Assembly: GCA_937899855.1 (NCBI GenBank)
Contig: CALCCH010000227.1
Location: forward strand, 1-35,491
Length of the DNA stretch: 35,491 nucleotides
Origin: an uncultured Saprospirales bacterium
GTDB lineage: Bacteria > Bacteroidota > Bacteroidia > Chitinophagales > Saprospiraceae
Direction of reading: 5' to 3'
Shown here: in pieces, positions 15,515 through 23,264 of the stretch
Numbering within the stretch: the stretch's first letter is position 1
Layout of the letters: each line of letters opens with the position of its first letter
Notes under the pieces: generated by a model
What the model saw: only the letters and a program-made list of their open reading frames with translations
The model's database searches: none
What the model was told of the DNA's origin: nothing
Position numbers and translations under genes: made by a program

Positions 15515-18013
15515 CTATTTCTTTCCCTTCTTGGGTCGCTTGGCCTTCGTCTTGGGAGCGGGCTTTTTCGGAGGGGCCGGAGTGGCGATTTCGGGTGGAT
15601 TTTCGTACCAATCTTTGAGTCCCAAACCCAGGATGGCCAGGCTACCCAGTAGGATGAGTAGGGAAAAAATCAGGGTGATCGTTTCTCCACGGTAGTAGGA
15701 GCTGGGTTCAAATTTAAACTCGATTTGGTGTTCCCCCGCCGGAATTTTTAGGGCGCGTAGCAAGTAATTGACCCGAATGTGGTCGACCGCCTGTCCGTCG
15801 ACGTAGGCTTGCCAGCCCTTGTCGGGGCCGTACCAGACTTCGGAGAATACGGCCAGCTCCTCGCTCGTAGCCTTGCTCTGGTAGCTGAGGTGATTGGGGC
15901 GGTAGTCGGCGAGTTGGACCGTTCCCGTGCCGCTGGGCTGTAGGCCCTGCAGATAGTCGGCGTACTCCTGGTGTACCACCGCTACTTTGTCCGGTTCGAG
16001 TCCCGTGAGGGCATCGATTTCCTCGTTGGGCGTATCGACCATTTTGAGGCTGCTGACGGTCCAGGCGTTGCCGAGTCCGGGAAAGCGCTGGGCCTGTTGC
16101 TCTTGGGTGATCACGTACTTGGTATTGAGCATGGCCAGTACCCCCTGGTTGCCTTTCGTCAGGTGGTAGTCGATCATATCCTGAAAGCGCTGGAGCTTGG
16201 CGGCGTTGTAGCCACCGATGGTCTTGTGGAAAAAGGAACTGCTGGCGTCGTTGAAGGTATTGATGCTCAGATCGAAAACGCGGAAGTGGGGGTCGGTATC
16301 CTTGAGAATTTCGTTGTCGACGGCGCGGGCCTGGTGGCGATTTTCGTAGCGGGAGGGCGTCTCGAATTTGCCTTCGTCGACGTAGCGTTTGGCCACCATC
16401 CAGGTATCGCCGATGGCCAGTACCCCCAGCCCGACGAGGAGCAGGCTGGCCTGTAATTTTTGTTGTACAAAAGCCCAGAGTAAGCCACCGGTGGCCAGGA
16501 TGAGGGCCAACGAACGCAGCGCATCGGAGCGCATCAGGGCTTGTCGATCGGCGGCGAGGGCATCCAGGTTGTAGCCGCGCTGTTCCAGGCGGGCATCGCC
16601 GGGGCTGCTGAAATCAAACATCGAGGGGCCCACCAGGGCAAAAAAGAGGCAGATGCCGCCGCTGATGCCCAGGGCGATGTACAAATTGCGCAGGACCTTT
16701 TCCTTTTCCAGCTTGCCCTGCATGATTTCCGATACCGTGTATACGCCCAAAATGGGCACGAAGAAGCCCGCTACGACCAGGATGCTATTGGGCGTTCGAA
16801 ACTTATTGAAAAGCGGAAAGTAATCGAAGAGGGGGCGGTTGAGCAGGGCAAAATGTTTGCCCATCGATGCCAACAGCATCAGCAGTACCACGATGCCCAG
16901 CCACCACTTGAGGGGCCCCCGAATGAGGAGTAGCCCGAGGATAAAGAGAAAACAGAAGACGGCCCCAAAGTAATTGGGACCACTCGTAAAGGGCAGCGAT
17001 CCCCAGTACAGGGGTGCCCGAAAATCATTCCCCACGTTGGCTCCCCGCCGTTTTAGGTCTTGGTAGTGTTGGTTATCGGTGCCCAATTCCTCCTGCGTAC
17101 TGCCCCCCGCCACTCCGGGATTCATCACCGAAAACAAATCGACGGTGCCGTTGCTCCACTGCATGGCGTATTCCCATTCCAGTCCGTCGGTTTCGCTAGA
17201 AGACTGGGGCCCATTGCTACCACTGCTCTCCAGGATGGGGGCACCCCGCATGGAATCTTTTCCGTATTCGTAAGTCGTCCAGAGTTTGGAGGACGAAGAA
17301 CCCACCCCCAGGAGTGTTCCCAGGGCCAGAAAGCCGAAAGCCTTGCCAAAATGAACCCAATCCGCGCTCTTAAACTGAAAGGCAATTTCCGTCAATACGT
17401 AGACGCCCAGGCCCAGAAAAAAGTAATAGGTCATCTGGACGTGGTTGGCATAGAGGCTCAGGCCTAGCCCTAGGGCAAACAGCAGGCTACCCCGCAGGTA
17501 GTCTTTGCGAAAGACCATCAGCATTCCGATCACCATCAGCGAAAAGGTGGCGATGACCCGCAATTTGGTCATGTGGCCGGCCTCGAAGAGTGTCATATTG
17601 CCCGCCGAGAGGCCAAAGGCCAGTCCTCCAATGATGCTGAGCCAGGGGCTAGCCCCGAGGTAGAGCATCAGGAAGTAGAACAAAAAAGCCATCGAAAAGA
17701 AGTAGCCGATGGGGCGGGCGGTAAACAATTGAGTCGCCTTTTCGACGTAGTTCAGCACGTTACTCGGTTGCGAACTGTCGATCTGGTAGGTGGGCATCCC
17801 GCCAAACATCGAGTTGGTCCACAAGCTGCGATCGCCGGTTGATTGGCGGTAGTCGTTGATCTCGCGGGCCATGGATTCGTACGATACGATGTCTCCCGCC
17901 GGGATGATGCGTCCCTGCAACTGGGGCAAGAAGTAGAGTACCACGGCCAGCAGGATGATAAAAAAGGCCGCCAAATGCGGCATCAGGCGTTGGGCAAGGG
18001 TTGGGTTAGCCAT
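15515..18013 (-). CDS. YfhO-family multi-pass membrane protein
   Basis: An 832-residue integral membrane protein. The N-terminal helix (about 12-32) is followed by a periplasmic loop with RIIPAGDIVSYE and SLWTNSMFGGMPTYQI, the typical start of Bacteroidota YfhO proteins. About a dozen more hydrophobic segments follow to near residue 550. A soluble domain of about 190 residues follows (HFRVFDLSINTFNDA, SYFHKT-like IGGYNAAKLQRFQDM) and then a last helix. The tail is very basic (KKPAPKTKAKRPKKGKK) and cytoplasmic. YfhO proteins are GT-C-like and in Bacillus act in lipoteichoic-acid glycosylation; the role in Bacteroidota is not settled. The stop is TAG. Confidence 0.87.
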   Translation of the reverse strand: MANPTLAQRLMPHLAAFFIILLAVVLYFLPQLQGRIIPAGDIVSYESMAREINDYRQSTGDRSLWTNSMFGGMPTYQIDSSQPSNVLNYVEKATQLFTARPIGYFFSMAFLFYFLMLYLGASPWLSIIGGLAFGLSAGNMTLFEAGHMTKLRVIATFSLMVIGMLMVFRKDYLRGSLLFALGLGLSLYANHVQMTYYFFLGLGVYVLTEIAFQFKSADWVHFGKAFGFLALGTLLGVGSSSSKLWTTYEYGKDSMRGAPILESSGSNGPQSSSETDGLEWEYAMQWSNGTVDLFSVMNPGVAGGSTQEELGTDNQHYQDLKRRGANVGNDFRAPLYWGSLPFTSGPNYFGAVFCFLFILGLLLIRGPLKWWLGIVVLLMLLASMGKHFALLNRPLFDYFPLFNKFRTPNSILVVAGFFVPILGVYTVSEIMQGKLEKEKVLRNLYIALGISGGICLFFALVGPSMFDFSSPGDARLEQRGYNLDALAADRQALMRSDALRSLALILATGGLLWAFVQQKLQASLLLVGLGVLAIGDTWMVAKRYVDEGKFETPSRYENRHQARAVDNEILKDTDPHFRVFDLSINTFNDASSSFFHKTIGGYNAAKLQRFQDMIDYHLTKGNQGVLAMLNTKYVITQEQQAQRFPGLGNAWTVSSLKMVDTPNEEIDALTGLEPDKVAVVHQEYADYLQGLQPSGTGTVQLADYRPNHLSYQSKATSEELAVFSEVWYGPDKGWQAYVDGQAVDHIRVNYLLRALKIPAGEHQIEFKFEPSSYYRGETITLIFSLLILLGSLAILGLGLKDWYENPPEIATPAPPKKPAPKTKAKRPKKGKK

Positions 18014-18044
18014 AAGTGATCGACAACTTTTGGTGTTTGGTCTG

Positions 18045-18052
18045 CAAATTTA
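18045..18052 (-). promoter_or_regulatory. Bacteroidota -7 box (TAAATTTG) for yfhO
   Basis: On the minus strand TAAATTTG matches TAnnTTTG and lies 31 bases before the YfhO ATG. The -33 element is not obvious. Confidence 0.5.
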
Positions 18053-18103
18053 ATCTTTTATACAAGAGTTTGCGAAACCCATTCCAATTGTTTTGTCCCC
18101 TGA

Positions 18104-18670
18104 CTACACCACCCAATTGCTCTTAAACAGCTTGATGGCAATGGCCAGGAGGATGATTCCAAAAACTTTGCGGAGTACCGAGGCTCCCCCCTTGCCCAAT
18201 TTGCCTTGGATCCAGCCCGAGGAGCGCAGTACGACGTAGACGATCAGTAGGTTGACCGCGATGCCAATCCCGATGTTGAGCTCCTGGTATTCGGCCTTGA
18301 GCGACAGGATGGTGGTGAGCGTACCGGCTCCGGCGATCAGGGGAAAGGCCAGCGGCACGATGGAGCTGGACTGGGAAGCGTTTTCCTCCTCCTTGAACAG
18401 GGTAATCCCCAGGATCATCTCCAGACCGATCACGAAGATGACGAAGGCCCCGGCCAGGGCGAAGGAAGCCACGTCGATCCCGATGAGGTGGAGGATGGAT
18501 TCACCCGCAAATAAGAAGAGCACCATCAGCAAACCCGCCGCCAGTGTGGCTTTGCCCGATTCGATGATTTTTCCCTGCTCCTTGAGGGTCAAAATGACGG
18601 GAATATTTCCCAAAATATCGATTACCGAAAACAAAATAAGGGTGACCGAAATGATTTCTTTGACGTTCAT
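18104..18670 (-). CDS. MarC-family inner-membrane protein
   Basis: A 188-residue protein with six hydrophobic segments. MarC hallmarks are present: VIDILGNIPVIL in the first helix, a conserved FALAGAFVIFVIGLEMILG block, and the re-entrant-like IVPLAFPLIAGAGTLTTIL. The related MarC/YhgN/SnatA proteins have been linked to small amino acid transport, but the substrate here is unknown. It ends in TAG. It is divergent from the kinase-fold gene, with 107 bases between the starts. Confidence 0.88.
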   Translation of the reverse strand: MNVKEIISVTLILFSVIDILGNIPVILTLKEQGKIIESGKATLAAGLLMVLFLFAGESILHLIGIDVASFALAGAFVIFVIGLEMILGITLFKEEENASQSSSIVPLAFPLIAGAGTLTTILSLKAEYQELNIGIGIAVNLLIVYVVLRSSGWIQGKLGKGGASVLRKVFGIILLAIAIKLFKSNWVV

Positions 18671-18749
18671 GTTATCCAGATTTTACGATCAAAGTGGGGG
18701 AAACGAATGAAGGGCCAAAAAGGTGCCCTCAGAATGAAAAAAAATTGGT

Positions 18750-18757
18750 TAATTTTG
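18750..18757 (+). promoter_or_regulatory. Bacteroidota -7 box (TAATTTTG)
   Basis: This exact TAnnTTTG match lies 20 bases before the ATG at 18778 in an AT-rich context. The -33 element is not clear. Confidence 0.5.
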
Positions 18758-18777
18758 AAGATTAATCCATTCCACAC

Positions 18778-19833
18778 ATGCGCGGCGATATCCCTTCCAA
18801 GAAAAAAGTCCCCTTTCCCATCCCCAACCAACTCTGGGGCTACCTGCGGCAGTACGATCGCCAGACCCAACTCCCCCTCCAGTACCAGGATCTGGTCCGC
18901 TATTCGACCAGCCTCCCCCTCATCGATCAAAACGGTGTGGATACCCTCTGGGAAACCGTCTACTACACCGAATCCGAACGCGAAGAACTCCACCGCTCGC
19001 TGACCCAAATTTACGCCCTGCTCAAAACCGATGGGGACCTCACCGTTCTCGCACACCTCAGCGTCGCCCGGGTCGATTTTTGTACCTTCGGCAATACCCA
19101 GCCCTTCCGCGTCCGGATCATCAACCGCCTCAACGACAACTACGACCACTTCTACGTCAAACGCACCGATGCCTCGCGCGTTTTTGGGCTCGAACTGGAG
19201 GAAATCCTTTCCCCCAACCACGTCTCCTACCTCGTCGACGGCAGTACCCTGATCGAAGAACACATCGCCGGCATTCCGGGGGACGACTTTATGCGGCGCA
19301 ATCTGGAAGATAATACCTTCAACCTCATCCGTATCGCCAAGGAGTTCGTCAAATTCAACGAACGCTGTTTCGTTCGCCTGCTCGGCGACATGCGTTCCTA
19401 CAACTACGTCATCGACATCACCCCCGATATCGAAGGCTCCCAATTTCGCATGCGCGCCATCGATTTCGACCAGCAATCCTACGAGGGGCGCAAAAGTTTT
19501 TACCTCCCGCAGTATTTTAAGGACAACAACCCCATCATCTTTCTGGGTATTGAGCACATGAATGACCAGACGGTGCGGCAGTACCAGATGGAGGAACGTA
19601 GCCTGATTGCGATGCGGGCCAAAAGCTCGCGGGCCCGCCTCCGTCTGGTGCTCGACTTGATGAGCAGCACCCCCCTGTCCGCTCCCGAAAAAGTAATTCG
19701 CCTCCGTCAGGAGCTGGCGCAGCACCACAAAAACGACGACTTCCTAAGCTGCGAAAATATGGGCTCCATCGTTCGTACCAATATCCAGCTCGTCCTGCAA
19801 AAAGACTTCCGTCAAAGCATCAACACCCTTTGA
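18778..19833 (+). CDS. Conserved-type hypothetical protein, possibly with a kinase-like fold
   Basis: A 351-residue soluble protein with no signal peptide; I do not recognise the family. Several features recall a protein-kinase-like fold. Lys128 (FYVKRT) is followed by Glu160/Glu161 (LIEEHIAG). LGDMRSYNYVID has Asp204 and Asn209 in the D-x4-N spacing of a catalytic loop. RAIDFDQQ has Asp229-Phe-Asp231 where DFG would be. The glycine-rich loop and the HRD histidine are not apparent. The gap between the catalytic-loop Asn and the DFD is longer than in classical kinases. It is highly charged and has one copy here. An element with terminal inverted repeats begins six bases after its stop. Confidence 0.75.
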   Translation: MRGDIPSKKKVPFPIPNQLWGYLRQYDRQTQLPLQYQDLVRYSTSLPLIDQNGVDTLWETVYYTESEREELHRSLTQIYALLKTDGDLTVLAHLSVARVDFCTFGNTQPFRVRIINRLNDNYDHFYVKRTDASRVFGLELEEILSPNHVSYLVDGSTLIEEHIAGIPGDDFMRRNLEDNTFNLIRIAKEFVKFNERCFVRLLGDMRSYNYVIDITPDIEGSQFRMRAIDFDQQSYEGRKSFYLPQYFKDNNPIIFLGIEHMNDQTVRQYQMEERSLIAMRAKSSRARLRLVLDLMSSTPLSAPEKVIRLRQELAQHHKNDDFLSCENMGSIVRTNIQLVLQKDFRQSINTL

Positions 19834-19838
19834 TTTCC

Positions 19839-20027
19839 AGAAGCCATCTCAAAATGTTTTTGCCGGCGAGGGAGTGGTCATTTACGTTCCAACGAGGCGC
19901 CAAAACGGAGCATAGCTGTAGCTACGCGACGCTTTTGGCAACGAAGTAGGGGCGAAAATGACCCTGCCGCAGCCCAAATCGACGCAGGAGATTCACGCCA
20001 GTAAAGTATATTTTTGAGATGACTTCT
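19839..20027 (+). repeat. MITE-like palindromic element, copy 1
   Basis: A 189-base non-coding element. It starts AGAAGCCATCTCAAAA and ends with the inverted match TTTTTGAGATGACTTCT. Inside it folds on itself: GGTCATTT (19875-19882) against AAATGACC (19957-19964), and GCCAAAA against TTTTGGC around a TAGC/GCTA centre. A nearly identical copy lies at 27806-27967 in the opposite orientation. This copy has 27 extra bases near its right end. The right end carries TATTTTTG (20009-20016), an exact -7 box match, pointing at the receptor gene that starts at 20114. No transposase is seen, so it would be moved in trans. Confidence 0.8.
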
Positions 20028-20113
20028 AAAACCTTCTGGGCCCCTTCCCGTTTCCCATGGGTACTTTGGCCCAACGGCAGGCCGCTATTCAGATCACAAC
20101 TCAAGCCTCATCA

Positions 20114-22570
20114 ATGAAGCAACGCTACGCTTTGATTGCCCTACTCCTCTGTTTTCTCTGGACCACCAAGGGCTCCGCCCAACCCGGCTCCCGACCGGGA
20201 GGCCCTCCCGCACGCTCGGTAAAGGGACAGGTGATCGATGCCGATTCCGGCCGGCCCCTCGAATACGCTACCCTCACCCTCTACGCCCTCCGCGACAGCA
20301 GTATGGTCACCGGTGGCATCAGCGACGCTAGTGGTCAGCTCAATATCCAGACGCGGCCGGGGCGCTACTGGGCCCGAATCGAGTTTTTGGGCTACCAGAC
20401 CCTCGACATCCCGCAAATCGATCTGGGTAAGGGCAAAACGATGGCGGATTTGGGGAAGCTAAGTCTGCTTCCCGATGCCCAGGTACTGGCCGAGGTGGAG
20501 GTGCGGGCCGAAAAAAGCGAACTGCAATTTGCCTTGGACAAAAAGGTATTTAACGTCGGTAAGGACCTGGCCAATACCACCAGCTCGGTGGCCGAATTGC
20601 TGGACAACGTTCCCTCCGTAGCAGTCGACATCGATGGGGGGGTCACCCTCCGGGGGAGTGGCAACGTCCGCATCCTGATCGATGGCAAGCCCTCGGGACT
20701 CATTGGGGTGGGGGATACGGATGGCCTCCGCGCCATTCCCTCCAACCTGATCGAACGGGTGGAAGTGATCACCAACCCCTCGGCGCGTTACGAGGCGACC
20801 GGGACCACGGGTATCATCAACATCGTACTGCGCAAGGAGCGCAAGAAGGGGCTCAACGGCTCCTTCGACGCCACGGTGGGGGTACCCGCCCAATTGGGGG
20901 CCGCCATCAACCTGAACTACCGTCGGGAGTCGGTCAACCTGTTTTTTAACTACGGCTTGCGGTGGAACAACAATCCCGGTGGTGGCTCGTCGGTACAGGA
21001 ATTTTTTCGCGGGGATACCACCTTTTTGAGCCAGCAGAATCGCGGGATTGACCGCTCGGGTTTGTCGAATAACTTTCGCTTTGGGGCGGATTATTTCTTG
21101 GGGAAAAAGAGTACCCTCACCGCCGCCTTTACCTACCGCCTGGGCAACGAAGACAACCTGTCGGAACTGGAATACCTCGACTTTATCAACAGCTTGGACA
21201 ATCTCATCCTCCGTACCGATCGCAGCGACGACGAGCTGGAGGACGAGCAAGACGGTATGGGCTCCCTCAATTTTCGGCGTACTTTTGACCGCGAGGGACA
21301 GGAGCTGACCGTCGATTTTCAGTACGAGCGCAGTGGGGAGATCGAAAGCTCCGAGCTGACCGAGCGGTACTTCAATCCCGACAACTTGGCCAGTGGGGAT
21401 CCCAACTTGCAGCAGCGGACCTCGATCGACGAGAGCAATACCGAATGGCTGCTCAAGGCGGATTACGTTCATCCCTTCGGGGGGGAGGGTAAATTTGAGG
21501 CGGGTTATCGCGGCTCGCTCCGTCAGATTCGCAACGATTACAAGACCGAGGAGCGAAATGACGAGGGCTGGCAAACCCTCGAACGGTTTACCAACAGCCT
21601 GATTTACGACGAAAACATCCAGGCCGTATACCTGAGCCTGGGCAACAAACACGGGAAGTTTTCCTACCAGGCGGGCTTGCGGGCGGAATATACCGATATC
21701 CAAACCCGACTCCTCAAAACGGGGGAGACCAACCCCCGCGATTTCCTCAACCTCTTCCCCAGCGCCAACCTCACCTACGACCTACCCGCCCAAAATGCCA
21801 TACAGTTCAGCTACAGCCGCCGCATTACCCGGCCCCGCTTCTGGTACCTCAATTCTTTTTTGACCTTTAGCGACGCTCGCAACCTTTTTCAGGGCAATCC
21901 CGACCTCAATCCCGAGTTTACCCACGCCCTCGAACTGGGCCACCTCAAATACTTTGGCAGTGGCTCCATCAGCTCCAGCATTTACTACCGCTACACCGAT
22001 GGGAAAATCGATCGAATCCGGGATGTAGAAAGCAACGTCACGGCCTTCATCACGCCGGAGAACCTGTTGTCCGAAAATGCCTTTGGACTGGAATTTACCT
22101 ACAATTTTACCCTCGCCAAATGGTGGCGGACCAACGGGGATTTCAACTTCTTCCGCTCCATCGTCGATGGCAGTAATTTTTCGGAAAACTTCTCCCACGA
22201 CGACTATTCCTGGTCTACCCAGGTCACCAACCGCTGGACCATCGGCAAGGGCTTTAGCTCCCAATTGCGTTTTCGTTACATCGGCCCCATCGAAACCACC
22301 CAGGGCCTCCGCAAGGCGATTTACAATTTCGACCTGGGGATCAGTCTGGACGTCTTCCGCGGCAAGGGGACCCTCACCCTCAACGCCCGTGACCTGTTCA
22401 ATACCCGTGTCCGTCGCTACATTACCGAAGGTGACAATTTCCGCGTGGATGGGGATTTCCAGTGGCGCTCGCGACAGATTTCCCTCAACCTCAACTACCG
22501 CCTCAATCAAAAAAAGAAACGGGGCCGCCCCCGGGGCAATTACGGCGGTGATGGGGGTGGTTTTTACTAA
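20114..22570 (+). CDS. Outer-membrane beta-barrel receptor, TonB-dependent type
   Basis: An 818-residue outer-membrane protein. The start at 20114 gives a clean signal peptide (MKQRYALIALLLCFLW, cleavage after GSAQ); an ATG at 20057 would add 19 polar residues before it. Residues 36-115 are a carboxypeptidase-regulatory-like domain (VKGQVIDADSGRPLEYATL). The plug follows (about 130-225), with LLDNVPSVAVDIDGGVTLRG and SNLIERVEVITNPSARYEA. The rest is a barrel of the Bacteroidota outer-membrane beta-barrel family, with many aromatic-rich alternating strands. No neighbouring SusD gene exists, so it is not a Sus-type pair. The ligand is unknown. The C-terminal tail is Gly/Arg-rich. Confidence 0.87.
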   Translation: MKQRYALIALLLCFLWTTKGSAQPGSRPGGPPARSVKGQVIDADSGRPLEYATLTLYALRDSSMVTGGISDASGQLNIQTRPGRYWARIEFLGYQTLDIPQIDLGKGKTMADLGKLSLLPDAQVLAEVEVRAEKSELQFALDKKVFNVGKDLANTTSSVAELLDNVPSVAVDIDGGVTLRGSGNVRILIDGKPSGLIGVGDTDGLRAIPSNLIERVEVITNPSARYEATGTTGIINIVLRKERKKGLNGSFDATVGVPAQLGAAINLNYRRESVNLFFNYGLRWNNNPGGGSSVQEFFRGDTTFLSQQNRGIDRSGLSNNFRFGADYFLGKKSTLTAAFTYRLGNEDNLSELEYLDFINSLDNLILRTDRSDDELEDEQDGMGSLNFRRTFDREGQELTVDFQYERSGEIESSELTERYFNPDNLASGDPNLQQRTSIDESNTEWLLKADYVHPFGGEGKFEAGYRGSLRQIRNDYKTEERNDEGWQTLERFTNSLIYDENIQAVYLSLGNKHGKFSYQAGLRAEYTDIQTRLLKTGETNPRDFLNLFPSANLTYDLPAQNAIQFSYSRRITRPRFWYLNSFLTFSDARNLFQGNPDLNPEFTHALELGHLKYFGSGSISSSIYYRYTDGKIDRIRDVESNVTAFITPENLLSENAFGLEFTYNFTLAKWWRTNGDFNFFRSIVDGSNFSENFSHDDYSWSTQVTNRWTIGKGFSSQLRFRYIGPIETTQGLRKAIYNFDLGISLDVFRGKGTLTLNARDLFNTRVRRYITEGDNFRVDGDFQWRSRQISLNLNYRLNQKKKRGRPRGNYGGDGGGFY

Positions 22571-22582
22571 AAGTGACCTCCA

Positions 22583-23239
22583 TTACTCCACCAAGCCATG
22601 GAGAATGGCGAACTTGATGAGGCCCACGACCTTGTTGACTCCCAGCTTTTTCATGATGTTGTTGCGGTGGGAATCCACCGTACGGGCGCTGATGTAAAGC
22701 CGTTGCCCAATCTCCCTACTCGAATAGCCCTCGGCAATCGCCCGCAAGACTTCGATCTCCCGCTCGGTGAGCGTACTCAGCTGGGCGCTGGGCGACTCGT
22801 TGGTGCTGGCGACGGCGGAGCCATCGTTGGGGCTGTTGAGGGCGATCGTCACGGCGCTGGAGAAATAGCGCTTTCCACCGGCCACGCTTTGTATGGCAAA
22901 AATGACTTCCGCCTTGTCCGAGTCCTTCACCAGGTAGCCATCCACCCCGATCTGGAGCAAATGCCGGATGATCGATTGCTCAAAATGTAGGGAGAGCATG
23001 ATGATTTTAAGCGCTGGGAAATCCCGTCGCAATTCTTGGGCCGCTACCATTCCATTCATCACGGGCATGTCGATATCCATCAGGACCAGCTCGGGCTGGA
23101 GGATGCGGACGGCGCGAATGGCTTCCCGGCCGTTTTTGGCCTGCCCGACAATGTCGAAATGAGGGTGGAGAAAGGCTTCGAGGCCGTCGAGAACGACCTG
23201 GTGGTCATCGACCAGGAGGACTTTGGTGTTGGTTTTCAT
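22583..23239 (-). CDS. NarL/FixJ-type response regulator
   Basis: A 218-residue regulator starting at the ATG at 23239 (MKTNTKVLLVDD). The frame is open further upstream, but that part overlaps the kinase gene and has no protein character. The receiver (1-125) has Asp11/Asp12, phospho-acceptor Asp55 in LMDIDMP, and a Lys after strand five (YLVKDSD). The LuxR-type helix-turn-helix is at about 150-215: LTEREIEVLRAIAEGYSSRE, then SARTVDSHRNNIMKKLGV. It follows the TPR-kinase gene by 25 bases and is its obvious partner. The targets are unknown; the convergent receptor gene ends 12 bases away. Confidence 0.92.
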   Translation of the reverse strand: MKTNTKVLLVDDHQVVLDGLEAFLHPHFDIVGQAKNGREAIRAVRILQPELVLMDIDMPVMNGMVAAQELRRDFPALKIIMLSLHFEQSIIRHLLQIGVDGYLVKDSDKAEVIFAIQSVAGGKRYFSSAVTIALNSPNDGSAVASTNESPSAQLSTLTEREIEVLRAIAEGYSSREIGQRLYISARTVDSHRNNIMKKLGVNKVVGLIKFAILHGLVE

Positions 23240-23264
23240 ACGGTGCTGCTTGTCGTTTATTGTT

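Noticed and set aside
18667-19728. Long minus-strand frame antisense to the possible kinase-fold gene (353 codons).
   Set aside because: Composition is Gly/Val/Asp-rich without motifs, and it would overlap the MarC start. The plus-strand frame has a promoter box and balanced composition.
20057-20113. Earlier start for the TonB-type receptor.
   Set aside because: It would put 19 polar residues before a perfect signal peptide; the ATG at 20114 fits an exported protein.
20459-21703. Long frame antisense to the TonB-type receptor (414 codons).
   Set aside because: The plus strand encodes an unmistakable receptor; the antisense frame has no recognisable feature.
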